This document shows, piece by piece, positions 29,523 to 38,481 of a DNA stretch of 64,000 bases. The number at the start of each line of letters is the position of its first letter. The stretch's first letter is position 1. The translations under genes were made by a program, and so were the position numbers. Source of the DNA: SIAQ01 sp964484265 (GTDB lineage Bacteria; Planctomycetota; Planctomycetia; Gemmatales; Gemmataceae); assembly GCA_964484265.1 (NCBI GenBank), contig CAZAFH010000025.1, positions 1 through 64,000 of the forward strand, read 5' to 3'. The notes beneath the pieces were generated by a model. The model saw nothing but the letters and a program-made list of their open reading frames with translations. It made no database searches and had not been told where the DNA came from.

Positions 29523-30953
29523 CTAGTCTTCTTGTTCAATAAGGACTTCCAGGCTGCCGGCTTGCACGGCCTTTACCAGGGCTGCGTGGTCCTTGATGGT
29601 CTGGTCGGCGTAATCCATGGCAAACTCACCGATCGCCTGGTCGAATTGATCGGTTTTGCCGAGGTAGCCGCTGATCAATGCCGCATCTCCCGATTTGGCA
29701 TGGGCGTGCGCCAGCGCTCGACCGCACATCTCGGCGTACAGCAACGCTTGCTTCGCCGATACGCCCTGTGTAATGCTGACGGACATTTTCATGTCTCGGA
29801 GTTGCCGAATAAAGAAATCGCGGCCTCTCCGGGTGCGCGTCCAACCCAGGAAGATATCGCTGGCAGACTGGATTAGACGTTGGCCGACGACAACCCGTTG
29901 TCCGTGGTTTTCATACTTGCTCTTGGCGGCATACGGTTCAAGCACGGAAGGGCAGGCTTGTTTAAACTGGAGCAGCAACGGATGATTCTCCGCGGAAAAG
30001 AACAAACCAGCAAAGCAGAAGGTACCCACACTGCCAATCCCCACCGCTTTGACAACAACGTCTGCGAGGCTGTAGCGGTCAAAGAGAACGCGGCGCTCGT
30101 CCGGCAAGGACAACCGGTACTGATCCAGTGCTTCCAGAACGATCGCCTGATGTTCTGGATCCTGCTCTTTGCTGACATGAAACATGATCGGTGGTTGATC
30201 GACGATGCGTCGCCGGCCCCCGACCTCCTCGCTGATCTTCGGATAGAGATAATCGCCGATGCGCTGTTTGGCCTTGGCAATGACCTCCTTCCGCGCCTCC
30301 TTGCTTTTAACATCTGGCGCGGCGTCGAGGAGTTTTTGGGCATCCAATCGGTAGTACCATACGTCCAGAGGACTCATCCTTGAAAATTCCCGCAGATGTT
30401 CCCGATACGCTCGAACACATTCCACGGCGGCGGCCCGTGCCTGTTTATCTTTAAGCTCAATGTCGCGTGCGGCCACCGCGAAACTGACCGCCAGGCGTTT
30501 GACATCCCACTCCCACGGCGCGGGAAGCGTTTCATCGAAATCGTTGAGATCGAAAATCAGGTTACGCTCGGGCGTTGCAAACAGGCCGAAGTTGAGCAGA
30601 TGGCAATCTCCGCAGGCCTGTACTTGTAGCCCTGTCGTTGCAGTGACGGCCAGGTCCGCAGCCATGAGTCCCGCGGAGCCCCGCAAGAACGTGAACGGAC
30701 TTTGCAGCATGCGCCCGTAACGGACCGGCACGAGTTGGGGCATCCGCTCCTGATTCGACTCCTTGAGGATTTCCATCGGATCGCGGCGATTCGCCGGAGG
30801 CTTCCAACCGGCGTGACTCTCACGTGGTACGCTTTCGCGCAGCGCTTTACCAGAGGCGATGCGATCTTCCCGTGAGCGCAACGACGGTACGGCTGCCCCG
30901 GACGTATCGCCTTCAGTCTTTTTTCCTTCGGGGGGGTTAATGATGGCAGACAT
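29523..30953 (-). CDS. DUF2252 family protein
   Basis: A 476-residue soluble protein with the DUF2252 signatures: RYGRMLQSPFTFLRGSA, CGDCHLLNFGLFATPE, FDLNDFDETLPAPWEWDVKR, GVGSVGT-like GIGSVGTFCF and QRLIQSASDIFLGW. The family has a kinase-like fold with HxxN and DxxD-like motifs, but its reaction is not established. It is transcribed with the membrane-protein gene downstream. Confidence 0.88.
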   Translation of the reverse strand: MSAIINPPEGKKTEGDTSGAAVPSLRSREDRIASGKALRESVPRESHAGWKPPANRRDPMEILKESNQERMPQLVPVRYGRMLQSPFTFLRGSAGLMAADLAVTATTGLQVQACGDCHLLNFGLFATPERNLIFDLNDFDETLPAPWEWDVKRLAVSFAVAARDIELKDKQARAAAVECVRAYREHLREFSRMSPLDVWYYRLDAQKLLDAAPDVKSKEARKEVIAKAKQRIGDYLYPKISEEVGGRRRIVDQPPIMFHVSKEQDPEHQAIVLEALDQYRLSLPDERRVLFDRYSLADVVVKAVGIGSVGTFCFAGLFFSAENHPLLLQFKQACPSVLEPYAAKSKYENHGQRVVVGQRLIQSASDIFLGWTRTRRGRDFFIRQLRDMKMSVSITQGVSAKQALLYAEMCGRALAHAHAKSGDAALISGYLGKTDQFDQAIGEFAMDYADQTIKDHAALVKAVQAGSLEVLIEQED

Positions 30954-31001
30954 ACGTCATCTCCGTTTCAAGTTGTCGGGGCGGGTCCGTAGCGAGATTG
31001 T

Positions 31002-33731
31002 TCAAGTGACCGCCCCTTCCATGTGTTCCGTGCGCGGTTTTTGCACTTCGGTCACGGCAGCTGCCTTACCCAACTGCATCACCTGATCGGGTGTAGTCGT
31101 TGCGAACAAGTGCAACATGCGGGCAACGATTCCGGTCCAGCCCGTTTGGTGGCTCGCGCCCAAACCGGCGCCATTGTCGCCGTGGAAGTACTCATAGAAC
31201 AGGATCAGATCGCGCCAATACGGATCCTCCTGGAACTTCTGCGTGCCGCCATAGACGGGGCGTCGGCCGTTCTTATCACGGAGGAAAATGTTGCTTAGCC
31301 GCCGCGATAGCTCCTCGGCAACCTGATAAAGAGTCATCATGCGGCCCGATCCGGTGGGACACTCGACTTTGAAGTCATCGCCGTAATAGCCGTAATATTG
31401 CAGCAGCGCGCGGATAATCAGACCGTTGACGGGCATCCAAATCGGCCCGCGCCAGTTGGAGTTGCCGCCAAACATACCGGAATCCGATTCGGCCGGCAGG
31501 TATGAAACGCGGTACTCCTGGCCACCCGCGTTGAATACGTACGGATGGCCGGCATGGTAGCGTGATAGCGAACGGATGCCGAATTCGCTGAGAAACTCTT
31601 TCTCATCGAGCATTTTGCTCAACACGCGGCGGAGTTTGTTCTCGTCGAGAATAGACGCGAGCCTGCGCCCGTTGACACCCATTTTGAGCGGATCGTGGAT
31701 GGCCGCGCGAATTTCTGGACGACTTGCCAGGAAACGCTGACCACGCTCGCGGATTTCGGGGTACTTTTGCACAACCAATCCGTCGAAGGTCGTGGCTGCG
31801 CAAAATGGCAAGAGCCCAACCATGGATCGGAGCTTTAAACGCTGGGCCTGACCGTCAGGCAGACGCAGCACGTCGTAGAAGAAGCCGTCTTCCTCGTCCC
31901 ACATGCCAACATTGTTGCCGACATGGACCATCGACGAGGCGATCCACAAGTAATGTTCCATGAACTTCAATGCCATCTCGGCATAGTCGGGATCGGTCTT
32001 CGCCACTTCCGCGGCAATTTCGAGCATGTTCTCGCAGAACAGGCACATCCACGCCGTGCCGTCGGCCTGCTCCAGATAACCACCAGTAGGCAAGGGCGCA
32101 CTTCGATCAAAGACTCCGATGTTGTCGAGCCCGAGGAAGCCTCCCTCAAACACGTTCTTGCCGCTTCGGTCCTTACGGTTCACCCACCAGGTGAAGTTCA
32201 GTAGCAGCTTCTGGAAGATGTTTTTGAGCCAATCCCGGTCTCCTTCCCCCCTTTTTGCCATTTCGAGACGATATGTGAAAATGGTGGACCAGGCGTGCAC
32301 GGGCGGATTGACATCGCCGAAGTTCCATTCGTAGGCCGGAATCTGGCCATTCGGATGCATGTAGCGTTCGCGCACCATCAGCTTTAGCTGGTCCTTGCCG
32401 AAATCGGGATCCACAAGCGTCAGCGCGATCACATGGAAAGCGAGATCCCAGGCCGCGTACCAGGGGTATTCCCACTTGTCCGGCATGGAGATGACATCGC
32501 CGTTGTACATGTGATGCCAGCTATCGTTGCGAGGTGGAAGTTTGCGATCGGGCTTGAATGGATCGGATCCTCGCTCTTCAAGCCACTTATCCACGTCGTA
32601 GTGGTAGAACTGCTTGCTCCAGAGCATTCCCGCAAGGGCCTGTCTCATGACGTTCGCTTGATCCGCGCTCAACGAGCGAGGAATGACCGTCTCATAGAAT
32701 TGGTCCGCCTCCTTGTGGCGCATCTCGACGATGTCGTCGAAATCGACGAACGAATTGCCTTTAGCGCCCGGTTCCTTCATCGTTAGCCGAACGCGAACGG
32801 TCTGACACTCTCCGGGTTTGATGTTGAGCCGATAGTACGCCGCGACTTTGGTTCCTTTTTGCTCAGGATTGACAGCCTCTTTCTGGCCGTGAACGACATA
32901 GTTGTTGATGCCGTCCTTGACAAATGGGGTGCGATTGGCCGCACCGAAGACGCGTTGCGTGTTAGTTTCGTTCTCGGTGAAGAGTAGCGGCGCGTTTCCT
33001 TCACAGATCAAGAATCGCTCTCCCAGCACTTGGTGCATTGCCTTGACGACCCCGGGCTTGCCGGCGACCGCTTGTAGCGACGGCCGTTCGGTCCCGCTGC
33101 ACCAAGACCAAGTGTTGCGGAACCACAGGGTCGGCAGGACGAATAATTCCGCGACTTCAGGACCGCGATTGTAGACGCTGATGTCGATGCAAATGTCCTC
33201 GGGCGATTCCTTCGCATATTCGACGAAAACGTCGAAGTAGCGATTTTCGTTGAAGATTCCTGTGTCGAGAAGTTCGTATTCGAAATCATTTCGGCCACGC
33301 TTTCGGTTGGTCTGAACGAGGTCGCCGTACGGGAATTCGCTTTGGGGATACTTGTAAAGGTACTTCATGTATGAATGCGTCGGCGTGCTGTCGAGATAGA
33401 AATAATACTCCTTCACGTCCTCGCCGTGATTACTTTCGCTGTTGGTGAGACCGAACAGACGTTCCTTGATAATCGGATCCTTGCCGTTCCAGAGTGCCAA
33501 GGCGAAGCAGAGTTGCTGCCGATCGTCAGATATGCCAGCCAACCCGTCTTCGCCCCAGCGATAGGCGCGGGAGCGTGCCTGATCGTGGCTGAAGTAATCC
33601 CAAGCGTTGCCGCCTTCGCTGTAGTCCTCGCGGACCGTCCCCCACTGGCGCTCACTCAGGTAGGGACCCCACTTCTTCCACGCCGTCTTTTGGGTGCGTG
33701 CCTGATCGAGACGAGTTTGTTCGGCGTTCAT
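31002..33731 (-). CDS. GH63-like (MGH1-type) glucosidase
   Basis: The 909-residue cytoplasmic protein has an (alpha/alpha)6-barrel character: WEYPWYAAWDLAFHVIAL (general acid region), HPNGQIPAYEWNFGDVNPPV, GGFLGLDNIGVFDRS, GGYLEQADGTAWM and, near the C-terminus, NSNWRGPIWMPVNGLIIRAL and FYEYFHGDNG. These are typical of bacterial GH63-type glucosidases. The substrate is unknown; related bacterial enzymes act on small glucosides or alpha-glucans. It lies 48 bp upstream of the DUF2252 gene. Confidence 0.85.
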   Translation of the reverse strand: MNAEQTRLDQARTQKTAWKKWGPYLSERQWGTVREDYSEGGNAWDYFSHDQARSRAYRWGEDGLAGISDDRQQLCFALALWNGKDPIIKERLFGLTNSESNHGEDVKEYYFYLDSTPTHSYMKYLYKYPQSEFPYGDLVQTNRKRGRNDFEYELLDTGIFNENRYFDVFVEYAKESPEDICIDISVYNRGPEVAELFVLPTLWFRNTWSWCSGTERPSLQAVAGKPGVVKAMHQVLGERFLICEGNAPLLFTENETNTQRVFGAANRTPFVKDGINNYVVHGQKEAVNPEQKGTKVAAYYRLNIKPGECQTVRVRLTMKEPGAKGNSFVDFDDIVEMRHKEADQFYETVIPRSLSADQANVMRQALAGMLWSKQFYHYDVDKWLEERGSDPFKPDRKLPPRNDSWHHMYNGDVISMPDKWEYPWYAAWDLAFHVIALTLVDPDFGKDQLKLMVRERYMHPNGQIPAYEWNFGDVNPPVHAWSTIFTYRLEMAKRGEGDRDWLKNIFQKLLLNFTWWVNRKDRSGKNVFEGGFLGLDNIGVFDRSAPLPTGGYLEQADGTAWMCLFCENMLEIAAEVAKTDPDYAEMALKFMEHYLWIASSMVHVGNNVGMWDEEDGFFYDVLRLPDGQAQRLKLRSMVGLLPFCAATTFDGLVVQKYPEIRERGQRFLASRPEIRAAIHDPLKMGVNGRRLASILDENKLRRVLSKMLDEKEFLSEFGIRSLSRYHAGHPYVFNAGGQEYRVSYLPAESDSGMFGGNSNWRGPIWMPVNGLIIRALLQYYGYYGDDFKVECPTGSGRMMTLYQVAEELSRRLSNIFLRDKNGRRPVYGGTQKFQEDPYWRDLILFYEYFHGDNGAGLGASHQTGWTGIVARMLHLFATTTPDQVMQLGKAAAVTEVQKPRTEHMEGAVT

Positions 33732-33748
33732 AGGACACCTTCCGTTGG

Positions 33749-33958
33749 TTAGACTGGCAGACCGAGCATGTGTTTATAATGTCCGGGGATAGCTTGCAGT
33801 ATCGTTTCGTCGGTCGGAAAAAACGGCTGGCGTTGTATCCACGGTTCCTCTTCCGTCGCCGGTACAATCCAAAATCTCCCCTCCGGATCAAGCACAATCC
33901 ATTGTTGGCTGCACCGATCTACATACAGGGCAAAAGTGAGTTTCCGTCCTTCCGTCAC
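33749..33958 (-). CDS. Small conserved planctomycete-type protein (69 aa)
   Basis: The core QQWIVLDPEGRFWIVPATEE and PFFPTDETILQAIPGHYKH reads as a compact beta domain that I recall from many short planctomycete proteins of unknown function. It is 17 bp upstream of the GH63-like gene and on the same strand. The 450 bp beyond it (33959-34410) contain no gene I can support. Confidence 0.6.
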   Translation of the reverse strand: MTEGRKLTFALYVDRCSQQWIVLDPEGRFWIVPATEEEPWIQRQPFFPTDETILQAIPGHYKHMLGLPV

Positions 33959-34410
33959 GGTCGATCCTCCCTGGATAGTTCGCTACTTTATTGGAGACGA
34001 GAAGTCAAAGAGCAAATAAAATGCCGATTGGAACAGATGCAGCAAATAAGCCGATTTTACAGTTATCTGTAGCGAAAAACGGTTTTTCCCAAGATTGACG
34101 AGCGTGTCATTGCCCTTGTCCGCACACCGCGAACAGAAATCGCACATTTTGGGAACGAACGACCGAAAAGTTAGGAAAGTCGCCGGGAAGGACATTCACG
34201 CCGATCCAACCAAGTGGAGCGAATACCAACTTTGCAATGCTACGATTTCATCGCTCGAAGTTTGGTTAACCGCTTCCTGCCTCGTCGCGGAGATCATCTT
34301 ACACGTCAATAGCAACACAAAGAGGTTGCAGACACGCCAAAAGATGGCCATTTTACAAGTCCCTAAGTCGCCGACGGCGGAACGTGGCGAGCGGATCTTC
34401 ATGAGCCAAT

Positions 34411-34690
34411 TTGAATCGCCGGCGGGGAAAACGAATCGCGGCGGACGAACGCACCGCGGGGTTCGCTTTTCCGGCTGACTTGCGCGAACTCCTCGAGCAG
34501 ACGGATTCCGTCGTGGCCACATTGGTTCGCAATGGGAATTGGCTTGGCGGCATCAAGCAACTACTCGACAGAGATGGATTGCCGCAACTCGCAGAGAGTG
34601 AGGCCGCGATTCCTGTCGCTACCGATGGCGGTGGAAATGCGTTCCTTCTTGTTTCAAGCGGAGCGATCTGGCGGTGTATTGAGGGACAGA
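34411..34690 (+). pseudogene. Gene fragment, possibly SUKH (SMI1/KNR4)-like
   Basis: In one frame, AGFAFPADLRELLEQTDSVV, then GIKQLLDRDGLPQLAESEAA and IPVATDGGGNAFLLVSSGAI resemble parts of SUKH immunity-type proteins (the P.DLR.ll..tnG and D.GGN-like segments), but the context breaks on both sides. It is probably a decayed remnant. Assignment is weak. Confidence 0.3.
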
Positions 34691-34727
34691 AGAAACACCA
34701 CGTCCCCTTGGCAAGATCAAACATGCT

Positions 34728-34994
34728 GCCGGCTATATCGATTGGCAGTCCTTGCATCCCGACGGCAAAAAGCTGGTGGTCTGCGGCCTTGCTGGGGTCA
34801 GCATCGCCGACATCGAAAAGCGCCACGTTCTCTGGCACTGGCAGTCGCCCGGCCCCATCGAATGGGCCGAATTCGCCGCCGACAGCCGGCGCCTGTTCCT
34901 GCTCAACGACAACCATACCACCGACATCCTGCGTCTCAACCAGTTCGGCGTGCCCGCAGCCAAGGTCGTCGCGCCGAATCCGCCAGCCAAGTAA
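34728..34994 (+). pseudogene. C-terminal fragment of a WD40-repeat protein
   Basis: The frame GYIDWQSLHPDGKKLVVCGL followed by GVSIADIEKRHVLWHWQSPG and EFAADSRRLFLLNDNHTTDI is a typical planctomycete WD40 tail, ending at a stop at 34992-34994. There is no N-terminal part or start codon, and the frame differs from the fragment before it. Confidence 0.5.
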
Positions 34995-35251
34995 GACGAC
35001 GCAAAGATCGCGCGGCCGGCGAAAAAACAACTCTCGATCGGTTCGCCAAGTAGCAGCGAACACGAGCCGAATTACTCGGTCGATAAATGCAACGCTTCCG
35101 ATTCGGTTGTCGGTGATCGTTGGGTCATGTCCTTTTTGCTTCTGCCTATGTTTGCAACGCTGAAAATCGGCGGCGGAACTTGGCAAGCGGAACGAAAGGC
35201 CCACGAAGGATGAAATCGGCGCACGACAAAGAAAAAAGCGAAGATTTTCGC

Positions 35252-35268
35252 GGCTGTCAATGACAACC
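35252..35268. repeat. GGTTGTCA-type octamers at the right island end
   Basis: A perfect TGACAACC at 35261-35268 and a one-mismatch GGCTGTCA at 35252-35259 lie about 110 bp inside the right core repeat. They mirror the cluster at 22649-22812. Confidence 0.5.
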
Positions 35269-35380
35269 TGAAGGGGCGTTTTTTTGGTCTTCTTCGGTGC
35301 ATTTTGCGAGCGTTGGAAAAGTGCATTTCGCTAGGCTATTTTTTTTGGGTTTTCTGCGTTTTCGTGAAAAGAGAAATCGA

Positions 35381-35438
35381 CATTTCCAGTGCTGCATCTT
35401 CGGCCGCTCGGTCACCTCTCCGGCCTTGGTTTTCACCA
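35381..35438. repeat. attR-type core repeat with tRNA-Ser 5' half
   Basis: Direct 58-bp copy of 22577-22634 with one difference. It contains 41 nt of tRNA-Ser (to the anticodon loop) and 17 bp of its upstream flank. The 3' half of the tRNA is absent, so it is not a functional tRNA. The stretch from here to 35811 has no supported gene. Confidence 0.75.
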
Positions 35439-35811
35439 AGTGATCTTGAAATTGTGTCGTCGATACGACACCCGCTCCAGGAAAAATGGCCTCTTGTTGT
35501 CGCAACAGGCCGTGTCAAGGTGAACTCTGCTTTAGCGCAGCGATCTCCGTGACAAGGATGAACTCTACACGTTCCAGGCCTTCCAGCAAGGCCACAAAGC
35601 CAGAAAAAAGCGACGCGTCTGGTGGACCAAAGCTGCCTGACACAAACATTCAGTGTCGGAACCATTTCGAACGATTAGTGTTAAATCTTCAAAGGTGCGG
35701 CCAGAATACATTAGGATTTTCCTGGGTCGGGGGGTTGGCCGACCACGAGAATCAACATATCCAGACACACAAACGCGAAATCTGTACGCAATTATCAAGA
35801 GAAAATGTGGC

Positions 35812-38421
35812 ATGCGCACACGAGACCTATTCTTTGGCATCGGTTCCTTTTGCATTATTGCGATGGCGTGGGTCTGCAGTGACGCGCCGGAATCCGACGC
35901 CCAGCAGCCGACGCCGAAACCGGCCGAAGTCGTTCGTCCGTTGACGACGGTATACGAAACCGACGTCAAGCCGCTCCTGCAGAAATATTGCTACCAGTGC
36001 CACGGCAACGGCAAATCCAAAGGCAGCGTTCGGCTCGACAAATTGTCCATCGACTTCGTCAAAGGGCCGGACGCCGACCTTGAGACCTGGCACGACGTCC
36101 TCGAAAATATGCACCGCGGCGAGATGCCGCCGAAGAACCAACCACGTCCCAGCGTCAAGGAACACGGCATCATTGTCGATTGGCTCAATCGCGCGTTCGT
36201 AGATGCTCGCGCCCAGCGAGAAAGCACCAGCGGCAAAGGCGCCATGCGTCGCCTGACCAGCTACGAATTCCAAAATACCCTCGAAGATCTGCTCGGCTTG
36301 AAGCTGAACTATTCCAAAGACCTGCTGGCGGAGGTGCCGTCACGCGATGGTTTTTTGAACAGCAGTTCGGTGTTGACGACTTCATCGCAGCACATGCGGG
36401 ATTTCTGGTCGGCTGCCCGTTACGCGATGTCCAAGGCGATTGTGACCGGACCCGAACCCAAGGTGCATCGGCACTCGGCGACCTCATTCGCAAAATTCGG
36501 CGGCAAGGGCAAAGCCAAGGCGGGAAAGAAGGGTGCCAAAGCCGAAAGCGACGAATTCCGCAATGTCCTGCTCCCTGACACGGCTCTGATGATGCCGATC
36601 ACTTCATTGCCGAAAGAAGGCCCGTTTCGCATCCGCCTCAAAGTTCAAGCCACGGGTCCGAGAACATCCCTGTTGGCCTGGTTCAAGATCAGTGCTAACA
36701 ACCAAACGTCGCTCATCTTTGCGAAACCGGAGGTGGATCCCTCGCCGAACAGCCAGGTCGTCGAAATCTTTGGCAATATCGAAGAAATCCCCGTCCTCGC
36801 GGAACGGGCGGCGAAAGACGGCGGCATCGTCCCACAGCTTTGCATTTCCAACGTTGGCAACATCCACTTTTTCCGGGGCGGCAATGGCTCGATCTACCCG
36901 GCCGGCTACAATCCGGACAAGGCGAAGGAACTGTTGACAGGCAATCCGAAAAATCGCGACGGCATCCCGATCGTGCGCATCCAGTCCATCGAATTCGAGG
37001 CGCCGTACCGCGAAACCTGGCCGCCGGCCCACCATACGCGCATCTTCTTTGCCTCGCCCAATGTCAAAAACGAATCGGTTTATGCGCGTGAAGTCATTGC
37101 CGCGTTCATGGAGCGTGCTTACCGTCGGCCTCCGGCGAAGGACGAAATCGACAGGTTCTTTACACTTCACGAGAAGCTGCGTCCCAAATTCGGCTCACTC
37201 GAAGAAACGATGCGTGAGACGCTTGCGTTAGTGCTGGTCTCGCCGCGATTCATTCACCTCGTGGAACCGCGCGATCCGAAGCAGCCACGGACAGCAGTCA
37301 CGGATTACGAATGGGCGTCGCGATTGTCGTATTTCTTGTGGAACAGCATGCCGGACACGGAATTGCTGGCACTCGCCAAGCAAGGGAAATTGAAAGACGC
37401 GGGCACGCGCCAGGCACAGGTCGAGCGCTTGCTCCGAGACGCACGATCGCAGCGATTCATTGAGACGATTACCGATCAATGGTGGCGGCTGTCGAGCTTG
37501 GACAAGGTTGCCGTCAATCCGGAGTTTCATCCCGATTTCGACAACGATTTGAAGGCCGACATGCGCCGTGAATCGCAGATGTTCTTTGCTGAGTTCGTCA
37601 AATCCGATCTCAGCATGCTGCGAATGATCGATGCCGACTTCACCTACCTTAACAATCGTCTGGCCGACCACTATGGCATTCTCCACGGACCGGGTAAGAA
37701 GCTCCAGATCGGTTCGGCGTTTCAGAGGGTCGCGCTGTCGCCGGAGCACAAACGCGGCGGCGGCATCCTGACGCACGGCAGCATGCTGGTGCTGAATTCC
37801 GACGGCGTGGAGTCGCACCCGATCAAACGAGCGGTCTGGCTTCGCAATGCCATCTTCGACGATCCGCCACCCGAACCCCCTGCGGATGTGCCCGAACTCA
37901 ACACGGAAAATCGCGGCAAGGGCGGCGCCCTCACGCTCAAGCAGCGCATTGAACAGCACCGTACGAATCCGACTTGCTATCATTGCCATAGCCGAGTCGA
38001 TCCGTGGGGAATACCGTTCGAACAATACGATGCCCTTGGCCGATACCGTTCCAAATACACACCGCTCGCGGTGACGGCCGCGCCCAAGGATGATACGAAA
38101 AAAGCGGCGAAAAAAGCCAAGAACAAGAAGAGCGGCCCGGCGATCAAAGTTACCACCCCTGTTGACGCAAAAGCCGAACTGCCGGACGGGCGAACCGTCA
38201 ACGGCGTGGAGGATCTGAAGCAGTACATTCTTACCCATGGAAAGGAACGGTACGCCCGCGCGATCGTGCGCAAGACACTGGCATACGCGCTGGGCCGATC
38301 GGTGGAACGATCGGACCAACCCCTGGTGGAGCGATTGACGCACGAGTTCATGGCCGCCGATTTCCGGTATCGCGCCCTCATCGTCGCCATCGCCCAATCG
38401 GAAGCATTCACGATGAAGTAA
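35812..38421 (+). CDS. DUF1592/DUF1587/DUF1588 cytochrome-c-like planctomycete protein
   Basis: The 869-residue secreted protein has an N-terminal hydrophobic signal (LFFGIGSFCIIAMAWVCS) and a heme-type CYQCH (60-64). DUF1587 follows (RRLTSYEFQNTLEDLLGL), a Lys-rich insert, then DUF1595/1592 (AFMERAYRRPPAKDEIDRFF, FIHLVEP, WASRLSYFLWNSMPDTELL), DUF1588 (RGGGILTHGSMLVLNSDG, HPIKRAVWLRNAI) and DUF1585 at the end, with a second CYHCH near 722-726. Such proteins are paired with DUF1552 genes, as here, and are thought to act in periplasmic redox or polysaccharide processing. The start at 35812 gives the signal peptide. Confidence 0.92.
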   Translation: MRTRDLFFGIGSFCIIAMAWVCSDAPESDAQQPTPKPAEVVRPLTTVYETDVKPLLQKYCYQCHGNGKSKGSVRLDKLSIDFVKGPDADLETWHDVLENMHRGEMPPKNQPRPSVKEHGIIVDWLNRAFVDARAQRESTSGKGAMRRLTSYEFQNTLEDLLGLKLNYSKDLLAEVPSRDGFLNSSSVLTTSSQHMRDFWSAARYAMSKAIVTGPEPKVHRHSATSFAKFGGKGKAKAGKKGAKAESDEFRNVLLPDTALMMPITSLPKEGPFRIRLKVQATGPRTSLLAWFKISANNQTSLIFAKPEVDPSPNSQVVEIFGNIEEIPVLAERAAKDGGIVPQLCISNVGNIHFFRGGNGSIYPAGYNPDKAKELLTGNPKNRDGIPIVRIQSIEFEAPYRETWPPAHHTRIFFASPNVKNESVYAREVIAAFMERAYRRPPAKDEIDRFFTLHEKLRPKFGSLEETMRETLALVLVSPRFIHLVEPRDPKQPRTAVTDYEWASRLSYFLWNSMPDTELLALAKQGKLKDAGTRQAQVERLLRDARSQRFIETITDQWWRLSSLDKVAVNPEFHPDFDNDLKADMRRESQMFFAEFVKSDLSMLRMIDADFTYLNNRLADHYGILHGPGKKLQIGSAFQRVALSPEHKRGGGILTHGSMLVLNSDGVESHPIKRAVWLRNAIFDDPPPEPPADVPELNTENRGKGGALTLKQRIEQHRTNPTCYHCHSRVDPWGIPFEQYDALGRYRSKYTPLAVTAAPKDDTKKAAKKAKNKKSGPAIKVTTPVDAKAELPDGRTVNGVEDLKQYILTHGKERYARAIVRKTLAYALGRSVERSDQPLVERLTHEFMAADFRYRALIVAIAQSEAFTMK

Positions 38422-38481
38422 GGCGAAACCGGTCGGGCAGTATTTATTTTGGCATCATTAATCTTTAGCGGAGTGTTCTCG

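Larger units (their letters stand above)
22577..35438. mobile_element. Immobilised genomic island at tRNA-Ser (~12.9 kb)
   Basis: It is bounded by a 58-bp direct repeat with one mismatch (22577-22634 and 35381-35438) covering the tRNA-Ser 5' half plus 17 bp of upstream flank. Copies of the octamer GGTTGTCA/TGACAACC lie just inside both ends, as expected for integrase arm sites. A broken integrase lies at the left end. Cargo: decayed HTH, methyltransferase and IS630 genes, then GH13, lipoprotein, MarC, DUF2252 and GH63-like genes. The island can no longer excise with its own integrase. Confidence 0.7.

Noticed and set aside
29509..29539. Start of the DUF4337-like gene at 29539
   Set aside because: It would overlap the DUF2252 stop and adds a basic, family-unlike stretch; MSASDKP at 29509 is the better start.
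35381..35438. A second tRNA-Ser
   Set aside because: Only the 5' half to the anticodon loop and upstream flank are present; no T-arm or 3' acceptor strand follows. It is an attachment-site duplicate.
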